Source: Bacteroidota bacterium
Lineage (GTDB): Bacteria > Bacteroidota > Bacteroidia > UBA7662 > CANHCV01
Assembly (NCBI GenBank): GCA_947501265.1
Contig: CANMVY010000013.1
Coordinates: forward strand, 1 to 63,826
DNA: 63,826 nt
Reading direction: 5' to 3'
In this document: piece by piece, positions 9,801 to 16,762 of the stretch
Position numbering within the stretch: position 1 is the first letter of the stretch
Layout of the letters: each line of letters opens with the position of its first letter
Translations under genes and position numbers: made by a program
Notes under the pieces: generated by a model
What the model saw: only the letters and a program-made list of their open reading frames with translations
Databases searched by the model: none
Told to the model about the DNA's origin: nothing

Positions 9801-10105
9801 TCGAACCAACGATTTCCAGAAAGATGAGATGCCCCAGGACTATTTTGAAAATGGATTTTGTACGTGTGCCCAGCAACTCTAAAATCGGGATTGTTTCGTT
9901 CCTTGTGTTTTTGTTTGTAAGCATCCAAATCGAAGAAAGAGAACACCAAACCATCTTTTTCGATGTACAAACGACCGCCGGCCAAATCGGCTTCAGCCAG
10001 AATGTTGGGCGCCCATTGACCTTGGTTGGGAATAAATTTGATGGGGCTTTCTGCCCATGCACCAAACGGAAGGGCCAGCAGCCAAAAGAAGAAAAATTTT
10101 CTCAT
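6875..10105 (-). CDS. Secreted SBBP-repeat beta-propeller protein with PKD region and type B T9SS tail
   Basis: The 1076-residue product starts at MRKFFFFWLLALPFGAWA, a signal peptide; the frame is open 18 codons further upstream but those codons overlap the promoter box. Residues ~20-225 match the conserved N-terminal domain of Bacteroidota SBBP proteins (PNQGQWAPNI, then YPNIDLQLLSEG). Residues ~230-650 hold repeated YSTYIGG-, YVGGSGEDG-, YLGGTAEDA- and YFGGNSSAD-type blades with DxxGNxY motifs. PKD-like segments follow (YLWTFTAG, VVWDSAGG). The last ~85 residues (VITPNGDGANDEF, FNRWGQPVF, KLVK end) are a gliding-motility-associated C-terminal domain. It should be exported by Sec and then T9SS and remain at the surface. 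No PorP/SprF partner gene lies nearby. Confidence 0.9.
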   Translation of the reverse strand: MRKFFFFWLLALPFGAWAESPIKFIPNQGQWAPNILAEADLAGGRLYIEKDGLVFSFFDLDAYKQKHKERNNPDFRVAGHTYKIHFQNSPGASHLSGNRWFDENLNFYLGDRKAEQVRPSEELTLHSIYPNIDLQLLSEGGFLKYNLVLHPGADASNIEFRFEGATPKKGGHGTLIIPTSVNLVQENKPYAFEVQPSGNKELPCQFQVEGSSVRFKLKGKSVTTTTRIIDPLLLFSTYSGSKADNWGYTATYDRDGNAYGGGIVYFQGSLNPNGYPTLGPIQNVFQGGQDDIVISKFIQNGSALGYSTYIGGNASDQPTSLVTDTAGNLYLLGRSSSGNFPKVARCYDTSHNGMTDVVVLKISAQGRLLSSTYVGGSGEDGVNGASIVETNNPNFLNYNYGDNQRGEIVLDDSGHVFVATSTRSANFPVSNSFDLTYGGLQDGVVFRMDSNLTRLVWSGYLGGTAEDAVYSIFVHDDSSIYISGGTKSSDFPTTPNVIAPTSRGGMDGYICRIMKNGRIISRSTYIGTSAYDQVFFVRADGAGSIYYFAQTEGNIVPTPGCYNQGNSKQWVGKITPNLDTLVWQTAFGSGNQLGPNISPTAFEVDSCGRIYLAGWGGRDNQLSNNRVGRTYDLPLKNAFQTTTDSSDFYLMALGQNATSLLFGSYFGGNSSADHVDGGTSRFDQKGIMYHSVCASCGTPVSDFPTTPGAWSRRDSSGNCNMVVFKFDFRAAALIRAGFEIDSTKALCPPVALKPKNTSIGPNSLRYLWTFTAGTTVRTDTAFEPQFIIPFPGYYTLKLVVWDSAGGPCSNRDSLTVTFRIKDKVLDADFLANGNLTRCAPLNITYLANCTGASFNTKYIWYQNGDSVSNLPNPTLKFDTSGTYLVRLIAIDSATCNIVDSIDQNLRLSSIKQDILPASACFCKTDSTLKLEPRITGKDYEWSGAGSGSNPLIKPDQSGIYILKMKDSLDCEQIDSIDVLMNECGKELYNVITPNGDGANDEFQPIPSTDQPDDYLLVIFNRWGQPVFRSNNHKEAWKGDGQLGSSALYDSSYFFDLKATYCNGFKVEKSGLIKLVK

Positions 10106-10118
10106 TGAAACCACGTTA

Positions 10119-10126
10119 CGAAGATA
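10119..10126 (-). promoter_or_regulatory. Putative -7 box (TATCTTCG) for the SBBP-protein gene
   Basis: On the minus strand TATCTTCG lies 13 nt before the start codon at 10105. It matches the Bacteroidota sigma-A box TAnnTTTG except for T to C. The same TTCG variant precedes scoA and asnB. It diverges from the box at 10178. Confidence 0.5.
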
Positions 10127-10177
10127 GAAACGTTTCGTTGTTGAAAAGGTTATTGTCAAGAATTAAACATCATTTTT

Positions 10178-10185
10178 TACCTTTG
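10178..10185 (+). promoter_or_regulatory. -7 box (TACCTTTG) for the BI-1/M28 genes
   Basis: A perfect TAnnTTTG match lies 14 nt before the ATG at 10200, and a TTG that could be the -33 element lies about 22 nt upstream of it. Confidence 0.65.
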
Positions 10186-10199
10186 AAAAAAAAGTCATT

Positions 10200-10895
10200 A
10201 TGAGCACATTTTTACCTACTGAGGCCGACGTTCAACGCGAACAAGCTCGCTTCATCACCAAAGTTTTCGGTTGGATGTCGGTAGCACTTGCGATTACCGG
10301 CGCCATGGCCATGTACACTGCCACGAGCGAAACCTTGCTTTCCTTCGTATTTGGGAGTAAAATCACCTTTTTCGGGCTGATCATTCTCGAATTGGTTTTG
10401 GTTGGATTCCTGGCAGCCCGCATTCGTCGCATGAATGCCACCACCGCAACCGCCATCTTTATTGGTTATTCGCTGTTGAACGGACTTACCCTATCCAGTA
10501 TTTTTCTCTTGTATACTTCCAGCTCCATTGCCACTACCTTTTTTATTACGGCAGGAACCTTCGCCGTTTTCGCTTTGGTGGGTTACACCACGAAGACCGA
10601 TTTAACCCGTTTGGGTTCGTTGTTGTTCATGGCCGTAATTGGAATCATCATCGCTTCGGTGGTTAACATGTTCTTGGGATCCAGTCAGTTGGATTACATC
10701 ATTTCTTTTGTTGGCGTTTTGGTGTTCACCGGTTTGGTGGCCTACGATACCCAAAAAATTAAGGAGATGAACATCATTGGAAACGAAGGAACCGAAGAAG
10801 ACAGGAAGGAAGCCATCATGGGTGCCCTCACACTTTATTTGGATTTCATCAATTTGTTTATTTTCTTGCTTCGTCTTTTTGGAGACCGAAAGTGA
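10200..10895 (+). CDS. Bax inhibitor-1/YccA family membrane protein
   Basis: The 231-residue protein has about seven hydrophobic helices, for example VFGWMSVALAITGAMAMY near residue 23 and YIISFVGVLVFTGLVAYDTQ near 165, and the family C-terminal pattern YDTQKI...GALTLYLDFINLFIFLLRL ending in a charged tail. These inner-membrane proteins act as pH-sensitive ion channels or interact with membrane proteases (family knowledge). Its stop overlaps a possible GTG of the M28 gene, so the two are probably co-transcribed. Confidence 0.93.
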   Translation: MSTFLPTEADVQREQARFITKVFGWMSVALAITGAMAMYTATSETLLSFVFGSKITFFGLIILELVLVGFLAARIRRMNATTATAIFIGYSLLNGLTLSSIFLLYTSSSIATTFFITAGTFAVFALVGYTTKTDLTRLGSLLFMAVIGIIIASVVNMFLGSSQLDYIISFVGVLVFTGLVAYDTQKIKEMNIIGNEGTEEDRKEAIMGALTLYLDFINLFIFLLRLFGDRK

Positions 10896-10900
10896 AAACA

Positions 10901-12283
10901 ATGAAAAAAATTTTATTCACTGCCTCCGCTTTGTTCGGAGGCTTTTTTTTGTCGGCGCAAACCCTCGATACCGACTCGATAGCTACCGTTCGGATTTTCA
11001 ACGAGGTTTTAGCCAAGGGAGAAGGATACGAAAACCTGAGGGTTTTATGTAAATCGGTAGGCCATCGGCTTTCGGGATCTCCTCAGGCGGCCGCTGCGGT
11101 GGAATGGGGGAAACAAGCGATGGTCAAGGCCGGCTACGATTCGGTCATTCTTCAACCAGTAAAAGTGCCGAAATGGGTGAGGGGAAATGTTGAAAAGGCC
11201 ACCCTTCATCAAACCAATGGTGAAAATCTTTCACTTACCGTAAAAGCACTCGGAATGAGTGTAGGAACTCCTGCCCTAGGAATTACCGCCGAGGTGGTGG
11301 AGGTGTACAACCTCGATACGCTAAAAACCTTTAAGAAAGATGCTTTGAAAGGGAAAATCGTGTTTTTTAATCGACCCATGAATCCGCATCATTTCAGCAC
11401 CTTCATGGCGTATGGCGGATGCGTGGATCAAAGAGGAAGTGGAGCCGCTACCGCCGCTCCGTTCGGGGCCGCTGCCGTTTTGGTGCGCAGCATGACGTTG
11501 ATGCACGACGATCATGCCCACACGGGGTCGATGCGGTACGATCCCAAGGGGGTAAATATTCCTGCTGCCGCATTGAGTTTGAACGATGCCGATGCGTTGA
11601 GTGCAGCATTAAAAGGATTTCCCAATTCGAAGGTGACGTTGCAGTTGAGTTGCCATCACGAAGATTCGGTTTGGAGCAATAACGTGATTGGTGTGATTCG
11701 CGGACGTGAAAAGCCGGAAGAAATTGTAACGGTGGGCGGACATTTGGATAGCTGGGATGTTGGCGAAGGCGCGCATGACGACGGTGCAGGGTGCGCCCAA
11801 AGCATTGAGGCCGGACGTTTGTTGATTCAGTTGGGATTGAGGCCCAAGCGAACGGTTCACGTGGTTTTATTTATGAATGAAGAGAACGGGGCTTGTGGAG
11901 GGGTGGAATATGCTCGAGCTGCTAAGCGCAATGGAGAGAAGCATTTTTTCGCCATTGAAAGCGATGCCGGAGGTTTTTCGCCCAGGTATTGGGGTGTTTC
12001 GGCCGAGGATCAAACTTGGTATGCTCTGATGAATCGTTGGAAAAAGTACTTCGCTTGGTACGGTATCGATCAGGTGTTGGGCAGTGGCGGTGGGGTAGAT
12101 ATTGGTCCGCTTCGCGACGCGTACAAAATTCCCACCGCGGGTTATTTACCCGATAGCCAACGTTACTTCGATGTTCACCATGCCGACTCCGATGTTTTCG
12201 AATCCATTCATCCACGGGAGTTGCATTTAGGGGCGGGTCATTTGGCGCTGATGGTTTATTTGGTGGGGAATAACCAAAAGTAA
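10901..12283 (+). CDS. Secreted M28-family zinc metallopeptidase
   Basis: The ~460-residue product begins with a signal peptide (MKKILFTASALFGGFFLSAQ). A GTG three codons earlier (10892), overlapping the upstream stop, is an alternative start. All M28 metal and catalytic residues are visible: His/Asp in GGHLDSWD (~281-283), Asp in HDDGAG (~293), the Glu pair in MNEENGACGG (~327-328), Asp in IESDAGG and His in FDVHHADSD. Between signal and peptidase domain sits a PA-like insert (residues ~120-230) that carries the AAVLVRS segment. It is probably an aminopeptidase or dipeptidase in the periplasm or outside; there is no T9SS tail, which favours the periplasm. Confidence 0.92.
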   Translation: MKKILFTASALFGGFFLSAQTLDTDSIATVRIFNEVLAKGEGYENLRVLCKSVGHRLSGSPQAAAAVEWGKQAMVKAGYDSVILQPVKVPKWVRGNVEKATLHQTNGENLSLTVKALGMSVGTPALGITAEVVEVYNLDTLKTFKKDALKGKIVFFNRPMNPHHFSTFMAYGGCVDQRGSGAATAAPFGAAAVLVRSMTLMHDDHAHTGSMRYDPKGVNIPAAALSLNDADALSAALKGFPNSKVTLQLSCHHEDSVWSNNVIGVIRGREKPEEIVTVGGHLDSWDVGEGAHDDGAGCAQSIEAGRLLIQLGLRPKRTVHVVLFMNEENGACGGVEYARAAKRNGEKHFFAIESDAGGFSPRYWGVSAEDQTWYALMNRWKKYFAWYGIDQVLGSGGGVDIGPLRDAYKIPTAGYLPDSQRYFDVHHADSDVFESIHPRELHLGAGHLALMVYLVGNNQK

Positions 12284-12333
12284 ACAAAAATTAAAATTGT
12301 TTATTAATTTAGTATCGCTAAAATAAGCATCCT

Positions 12334-12897
12334 ATGAAAATATCAGGATTAAATGTTCCAAAACCATGTTCTCAAGATTGGGAAGGAATGACGCCCGATG
12401 GTCAGGGCAGATTTTGCGGTTCTTGCAACAAAACGGTGGTGGATTTCACTAAGATGAATAACCACGAAATCGTGGAATATTTGAAAAATCAAGGTGGGAG
12501 AACGTGTGGTTATTTCTTGCCAAATCAGGTTTCGGTGGAGAGGCTGAAGCACCATCAATTTTTGGTGAATTTGTACCAAAATGCCCAGAATGGAATTAAA
12601 ACGACTTTATTGCGAAACGTTTCTTTGGCCTTGATAGCTTTTTGCATGACGATGGTGGGATGCAATTCACCCAGAACAACGGGGGAAATTGAGATGCCAT
12701 CGGATACGATCAATTCAGAAAAAGCGCCAATTAACGTTGAAAATAACGATTCGAATGAAGCGGCGAATTCTGGAAAATCAATCACCTATTCACTTCCCGA
12801 TACTTCGATGGACATGATTTTGGGTAATGTTGCACCTACTTATAATTTGGAGAAGGAGCAAAATCCTGATTCTTCCGAAAATAAGAAGAAAGGATAG
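12334..12897 (+). CDS. Cys-rich N-terminal domain protein with one membrane segment
   Basis: The 187-residue protein starts with a compact Cys module: PCSQDWEGM (~10-18), then GRFCGSCNKTVVDFTKM (~26-42) and GGRTCGYF, where Cys pairs could hold a metal. This head is a recognisable recurrent Bacteroidota module of unknown function. One hydrophobic stretch follows (VSLALIAFCMTMVGCNS, ~95-111), then a polar, Asn/Ser/Glu-rich tail. It likely sits in the inner membrane with the Cys module in the cytoplasm. It stands alone between the M28 gene and a repeat-filled gap. Function unknown. Confidence 0.72.
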   Translation: MKISGLNVPKPCSQDWEGMTPDGQGRFCGSCNKTVVDFTKMNNHEIVEYLKNQGGRTCGYFLPNQVSVERLKHHQFLVNLYQNAQNGIKTTLLRNVSLALIAFCMTMVGCNSPRTTGEIEMPSDTINSEKAPINVENNDSNEAANSGKSITYSLPDTSMDMILGNVAPTYNLEKEQNPDSSENKKKG

Positions 12898-12909
12898 GTT
12901 CCGGAATAG

Positions 12910-12954
12910 CCCTTCGACCGGTTCAGGGGCCACCCTTCGACCGGATCAGGGACC
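12910..12954. repeat. Tandem REP-like units CCCTTCGACCGG(T/A)TCAGGG
   Basis: Two copies of CCCTTCGACCGGNTCAGGG(G)CC lie at 12910-12931 and 12933-12954. Degenerate relatives occur at 28224-28248 and 28266-28286, and reverse-oriented ones begin near 28664 and 28773. Each can form a short CCCT/AGGG hairpin. Such short interspersed palindromes are known in Bacteroidota intergenic DNA. The second copy forms the left end of the larger element A. Confidence 0.7.
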
Positions 12955-13106
12955 GCGCCCCCTACCCAAGTCAAATTTACTGCATTTCAAGTTTCTAACT
13001 GTATCGTAAACGTTTATAATCGTTTACTTACGTTTATAAACGTTTTATTTACGATTAACGCCCAAAAAAGCTGTAAATTGCTCTCGGTGGGGTCGGGCGG
13101 CCCCTG
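12933..13106. repeat. Dispersed ~175-bp inverted-end element, copy A
   Basis: It shares with copy B (28507-28686) a left end GGGACCGCGCCCCC-like, an AAGT.AA.TT motif, a nearly invariant core of about 95 bp beginning AAACGTTTATAATCGTTTAC, and a right end GGTGGGG..GGGCGGYCCCTG that is roughly the reverse complement of the left end. The core contains a perfect inverted repeat AAACGTTTATAA/TTATAAACGTTT with a 14-nt spacer. No open frame is present. It looks like a non-autonomous mobile element or a structured RNA locus. Confidence 0.75.
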
Positions 13107-13205
13107 GATAAACGTTTTTTTTAAGTTAGCCTACAAAAGAGACAAAGGAAAAATCTGAAACGATTAAATTTTCACGATCCTGTTGGATATTCATTTCCCC
13201 TCATT

Positions 13206-13213
13206 TACATTTG
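13206..13213 (+). promoter_or_regulatory. -7 box (TACATTTG) 3 nt before the MNT start
   Basis: A perfect TAnnTTTG box ends 3 nt before ATG 13217. Transcription from it would start at or near the ATG, implying a leaderless mRNA. Confidence 0.6.
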
Positions 13214-13216
13214 AAA

Positions 13217-13507
13217 ATGTTTACTTTGGAGGAATTTAAATACAAGTTGCAAAAAAGCAAATCCTACTTCCAAAACAAGTATGGTGTTAGTGGGATGGCT
13301 ATTTTTGGTTCTTTCTCTAGAAATCAACAAACCGAACAAAGTGATATCGATATTTTGGTGGAATTCAGTCGGCCAATTTGGATGGAATTCATGGAATTAG
13401 CCGATGAATTGGAAGAAATTGTCCAATTAAAGGTGTATTTGGTCTCCAAAAATGGATTGAAAAATCACCACTTTAAAGCCATTCAACAGGAGCTTTCCTA
13501 TGTCTAA
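13217..13507 (+). CDS. MNT-type nucleotidyltransferase antitoxin (MntA-like)
   Basis: The 96-residue protein has the minimal nucleotidyltransferase signature GSFSR (31-35) followed by SDIDILVEF (42-50), giving the GSX10DXD active site. In HEPN/MNT (HepT/MntA) modules this enzyme neutralises the HEPN RNase by AMPylating it. It overlaps the next gene by 8 bp, as usual for the pair. I chose the ATG over a TTG two codons upstream because the TTG lies inside the promoter box. The antitoxin looks complete while its partner does not. Confidence 0.9.
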   Translation: MFTLEEFKYKLQKSKSYFQNKYGVSGMAIFGSFSRNQQTEQSDIDILVEFSRPIWMEFMELADELEEIVQLKVYLVSKNGLKNHHFKAIQQELSYV

Positions 13508-13760
13508 GCGAGAACACTTCTTGCTCATTCAGGACATGCTGGAATCCATTCAAAAAATAAAATCCTATACCCTTGGAATGACATGGGAAGATTTCCAAAA
13601 CGATGATAAAACCATCGATGCGGTAATCAGAAATTTCGAAATCATTGGTGAAGTTGCAGACCGTGTTCCTGACGATATTAAAGATCGGAACGAGCAGATC
13701 AATTGGCATTTTTTTGAAAACAGTTTGAAAGAATTACAGGAACAGCTCGAAGACGTTTAG
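13500..13760 (+). CDS. HEPN-domain protein (HepT/DUF86-like), internally deleted and lacking the RNase motif
   Basis: The 86-residue product matches HepT at its start (REHFLLIQDMLESIQKIKSY) and middle (DAVIRNFEIIGEVADRVPDD, the conserved helix before the active site). In normal HepT, INW is followed by a segment containing RX4-6H (RN....H.YFG) and then VW and a C-terminal helix. Here INWH (67-70) runs straight into FFENSLKELQEQLEDV, the C-terminal helix. About 25-30 residues including the catalytic Arg and His are missing, in frame; the family is usually 110-120 residues. The toxin is therefore probably inactive as an RNase. A frameshift is not needed to explain it. Confidence 0.85.
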   Translation: MSKREHFLLIQDMLESIQKIKSYTLGMTWEDFQNDDKTIDAVIRNFEIIGEVADRVPDDIKDRNEQINWHFFENSLKELQEQLEDV

Positions 13761-13809
13761 AATAACAGTTAAAATGAATTTTTTAGAATGAAAATTTTGC
13801 CTAAGCCAT

Positions 13810-15123
13810 ATGAAGCGACTTTTTAAACTTTTTCTTTTCCTATTTTGCTTCCCTTTTATTTCCAATGGGCAAAGCATCCCCCCTTCCATTGCTAATGCAC
13901 TACAAGGGAAAATCGATAGTTTTAGGGTTTCCAATAACCTTAAAGGCATTTCAGCAGCCGTATTTATTCCTCAAATGGGTACATGGAAAGGAATATCTGG
14001 AATTTCTCATGCAGGAAATCCAATCACAACAGAAATGGTATTTGGTATTGCAAGTCAAACCAAACTATTTACCGGAGTACTTCTTTTAAAATTAGCCGAA
14101 AATAACCTCATACATTTAGGAGATTCCCTACATAAATTTCTTCCTACCTACAACAACATCGACTCAAACATTACTATTCGGCAACTATTGAATCATACGA
14201 GTGGATTGGATGATGTAACCAGTGTTCCAGGTTATCCAGATTCTATGATGAACAACCCCAACAGAATCTTTACGGCAACGGAATTGCTTCGATGGGCTGG
14301 CCCTCCAAATTTCTCCCCAGGAACAGGCTGGAGTTATTGCAATACCAACTATTTAATCGCCGGACTTATCGCAGAATCCGTTACAGGAAGAAGTTTTCAC
14401 GAATTACTTAGGGATAGTATTTTAACCCCCCTTTCCCTTGATAGTACCTATTTAGATGTTTATGAGCGCTTCCCTTTGTCGAAAGCACACCCTTGGCAAG
14501 CCGGGTTCAATAATAATGGAATTCCAAGAACCTCCGTCAATAGCGCCGCTTGGGCCGCAGGTGGTATGTATTCCAATGCCAGCGAAATGATACAATGGTA
14601 TCATGCCCTTCTCAACCGTAGAATAATTAATGCAAGTTCAATAAATGAAATGACAACTTTCGTTGGATCTGGTAGATATGGAATTGGAATAAGTCAAAAT
14701 ACCGTTTCAGGAAGAACCGTTTGGACTCATGGTGGAAACATTTGGGGAGGGTACAACTCTTCCATGATTTATGACACGGCAACCGGAACCATCGTATGTG
14801 TATTAATTAATCAAATACCCGCCCAATCCAATATTCTTGCGTCACAGTTGCTTACATCAGTGGTAAATTTGGGGGTTTCAAGCAAAGATTTATTGGAAGA
14901 AGTACAGGAGTTAATCATTTATCCCAATCCAACCCATGATAAACTCATGGTAAAATGTTCCCCAAGCGAAAAATTGAAGATTAAGGTTTTCGATGGTTGG
15001 GGAAATATAATTTTGGAAACAGATAGCCCTTCGATTAATATGGAGAGTTATCCAAGTGGAATTTATGGTATAGAGGTATCCAGCTCTTCGAAGTGTTGGA
15101 TAAAGAAAATTGTAAAGTATTAA
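13810..15123 (+). CDS. Secreted serine hydrolase (class C beta-lactamase/D-Ala-D-Ala peptidase fold) with type A T9SS tail
   Basis: The 437-residue product has a signal peptide (MKRLFKLFLFLFCFPFISNG) and the beta-lactamase-fold motifs SxxK in ASQTKLFTG (~85), RQLLNHTSGLDD, the YxN motif as YCN in WSYCNTNY (~178), and HGG in WTHGGNIWGG in place of KTG. The C-terminal ~75 residues (IIYPNPTHDKLMVK...YPSGIYGIEV...KKIVKY) are a type A sorting domain, so the enzyme crosses the outer membrane by T9SS. Its role is more likely peptide or ester hydrolysis than antibiotic resistance. Confidence 0.9.
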   Translation: MKRLFKLFLFLFCFPFISNGQSIPPSIANALQGKIDSFRVSNNLKGISAAVFIPQMGTWKGISGISHAGNPITTEMVFGIASQTKLFTGVLLLKLAENNLIHLGDSLHKFLPTYNNIDSNITIRQLLNHTSGLDDVTSVPGYPDSMMNNPNRIFTATELLRWAGPPNFSPGTGWSYCNTNYLIAGLIAESVTGRSFHELLRDSILTPLSLDSTYLDVYERFPLSKAHPWQAGFNNNGIPRTSVNSAAWAAGGMYSNASEMIQWYHALLNRRIINASSINEMTTFVGSGRYGIGISQNTVSGRTVWTHGGNIWGGYNSSMIYDTATGTIVCVLINQIPAQSNILASQLLTSVVNLGVSSKDLLEEVQELIIYPNPTHDKLMVKCSPSEKLKIKVFDGWGNIILETDSPSINMESYPSGIYGIEVSSSSKCWIKKIVKY

Positions 15124-15153
15124 ATCCAAGCCTGTCCATTAAATAACAACACA

Positions 15154-15171
15154 GCCGGCTTTGGTGCCGGC
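15154..15171. other. GCCGGC hairpin after the serine hydrolase
   Basis: GCCGGC-tttggt-GCCGGC can form a 6-bp stem 30 nt after the stop. No T-run follows, so terminator function is doubtful. Confidence 0.3.
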
Positions 15172-15245
15172 AGAAATGCAGGTCTGCACCTACTATTTCC
15201 AGGCTACCCCCCCCGTCCAAAACAAACATCACCTTTGGGAATTCA

Positions 15246-16013
15246 ATGGTGCTACCTTTGAACCACCAACTAAATCAATTCCCATTGGCAAATCTTCCCC
15301 TCTTCATTTTTTTGGCTTTGCTGGCCGAAATTCTCGGAACCGTTGGAGGATTTGGCTCATCCTTATTCTTCGTTCCCATTGCCAGCTATTTTTTAGATTT
15401 CCATTCCGTGCTCGGAATTACCGCCCTATTTCATGTTTCAAGTAACCTCGCCAAAATTGTTTTCTTCCGAAAAGGATTCGATAAAAAACTGATGATCTCC
15501 ATTGGAATTCCAGCGGTAATCTTTGTCGTTGCAGGTGCTTTCCTCAGTAACTACATCGAAACGAAAATTCTGGAACTCTCCCTTGCCATTTTCCTCATTG
15601 TTGTTAGTGTACTTCTTCTCATCTTTAAGAAATTTGAACTCAAACCTACCGTTACCAATTCCGTAGGAGGTGGGATAATTTCAGGGTTGATCGCTGGGTT
15701 GGTGGGAACCGGTGGATCAATTCGTGGAATGATTCTCTCGGCCTATAACCTTAGAATTGAGGTGTTCATTGCTACTTCGGCCATCATCGATTTGGGCATA
15801 GATGTGAGCCGAAGTGTGGTGTATTTTTTCAACGGTTACGTCCACAACGATGATCTTTACCTGATTCCCATTTTGTTGGTGGTGAGCATCCTAGGCACTT
15901 TTTTAGGGAAGAAAATCCTGACGAAGGTGTCGGAAAAACAATTCAAAACGATGGTCTTGATTTTAATCCTGATCACCGGTTTGGTAAGCATTTCAAAAAT
16001 CATTTTTACCTAG
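15246..16013 (+). CDS. Sulfite exporter TauE/SafE (TSUP) family membrane protein
   Basis: The 255-residue protein has about eight hydrophobic helices and the family pattern LLAEILGTVGGFGSSLFFVPIA near the start and GLIAGLVGTGGSIRGMIL in the middle, the two related half-repeats. TSUP proteins move sulfite, sulfoacetate or other small anions across the inner membrane; the substrate here is unknown. The start is uncertain: CACCTTTG ends 8 nt before ATG 15246, but a perfect TACCTTTG box lies inside the frame at 15253-15260. A TTG at 15285 (MANLPLFIFLALLAE) would fit transcription from that second box and leave the first helix intact. Confidence 0.88.
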   Translation: MVLPLNHQLNQFPLANLPLFIFLALLAEILGTVGGFGSSLFFVPIASYFLDFHSVLGITALFHVSSNLAKIVFFRKGFDKKLMISIGIPAVIFVVAGAFLSNYIETKILELSLAIFLIVVSVLLLIFKKFELKPTVTNSVGGGIISGLIAGLVGTGGSIRGMILSAYNLRIEVFIATSAIIDLGIDVSRSVVYFFNGYVHNDDLYLIPILLVVSILGTFLGKKILTKVSEKQFKTMVLILILITGLVSISKIIFT

Positions 16014-16120
16014 GCCCGGGTTTATTGCTTGGGTGTTGATGTCGTTATTGGTTGTTTTGATGGTTCTTCCATTCGGTTTTCCTTCGGGTTTCAAGTACTT
16101 TCATTCGTTTACCCCCCCCA

Positions 16121-16164
16121 AAAAAAAATACGCCAACCGACTTCCTCGATTGGCGTATTTTTTA
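16121..16164. terminator. Bidirectional terminator between tauE-like and ahpD genes
   Basis: AATACGCCAACCGA and TCGATTGGCGTATT form a 14-bp stem with one G-T pair, flanked by an A-run on the left and a T-run on the right. It can end transcription from both convergent genes. Confidence 0.85.
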
Positions 16165-16176
16165 GTTCAGCGTTTT

Positions 16177-16752
16177 TTAAATCACTTTCGTAACACTCAC
16201 CACCACGGCACACAAACGAACCGTATCAAAGATTTTCTCGGCAGAAATGCCCAATTCTTTTACGCTATGCTCGTGGCTATTCACGCATTGCTGGCAACCG
16301 TTCACAGCGCTAATGCCCAAACTCAACAACTCGAAGAAAGGCTTTCCAAGCACGGGCTTCATCATGATGTTCATTCGCATCTTTGCACCCATGTTTTGGT
16401 ATTCTGCCTTTTCGATGAAGTGCTTGAATCGGTACAACACGTTATTCGCCGAAAGCAATGATGCGCAGGCCGCCGCTTCAGCAATTTCTGCTTCAGTGCA
16501 GCCCGCTTCCAAACAAACGGTTTCGAATCCGGCTACCAAAGCCGCATGACGTTCGTTAACAGCAACAGCATACGCAATCAAGGCGGCTTCTTTCCCCTCA
16601 ATGCTTTCTACCTGCATGGCCGTTTTTAAATTCATTCTCAAGTCCCTCATATACGAAGACTCTCCGGAAACCAAGCGATCCAAAACGGAACTCGCATGAT
16701 CGCCGGAGAGTTTTACGTCGCTGAGGAGGTCTTTCTTTGTTTCCTCCAACAT
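16177..16752 (-). CDS. ahpD: AhpD-like alkylhydroperoxidase (carboxymuconolactone decarboxylase fold)
   Basis: The 191-residue protein carries the AhpD active-site pattern E-X11-C-X2-C-X3-H with Glu141, Cys153, Cys156 and His160 (NGCQQCVNSHEH). In mycobacteria AhpD is a thiol adaptor that reduces the peroxiredoxin AhpC in place of AhpF. An N-terminal half (residues ~40-110) is also helical and Ala-rich and may be the degenerate first half of the fold. It lies 10 bp after ahpC, so the two are co-transcribed and probably work together in peroxide removal. Confidence 0.9.
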   Translation of the reverse strand: MLEETKKDLLSDVKLSGDHASSVLDRLVSGESSYMRDLRMNLKTAMQVESIEGKEAALIAYAVAVNERHAALVAGFETVCLEAGCTEAEIAEAAACASLLSANNVLYRFKHFIEKAEYQNMGAKMRMNIMMKPVLGKPFFELLSLGISAVNGCQQCVNSHEHSVKELGISAEKIFDTVRLCAVVVSVTKVI

Positions 16753-16762
16753 CGCCTATTTT

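Larger units (their letters stand above)
12898..13205. other. Gene-free gap filled by repeats
   Basis: I see no credible gene here. The gap holds two REP-like copies (12910-12954), element copy A (12933-13106) and, at its right end, the promoter box of the MNT gene. Confidence 0.7.

Noticed and set aside
13010-13070. CGTTTATAA-rich palindrome as DnaA boxes or a replication origin
   Set aside because: The 9-mers do not match TTATCCACA, no dnaA, dnaN or gid genes are near, and the same block recurs at 28571-28620, which fits a dispersed repeat better.
12898-13205. Insertion sequence remnant
   Set aside because: No transposase fragment or recognisable IS terminal repeat is visible; the block is a short noncoding element.
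13680-13760. Frameshift as the cause of the short HepT
   Set aside because: The residues after the junction still match the family's C-terminal helix in the same frame, so an in-frame deletion explains it.
13810-15123. Beta-lactamase conferring antibiotic resistance
   Set aside because: It has the fold motifs, but HGG replaces KTG and it carries a T9SS tail; most such proteins are esterases or peptidases.
16033-16461. Plus-strand gene downstream of the TauE-like gene
   Set aside because: It crosses a strong bidirectional terminator and lies opposite ahpD, whose active-site residues are intact.
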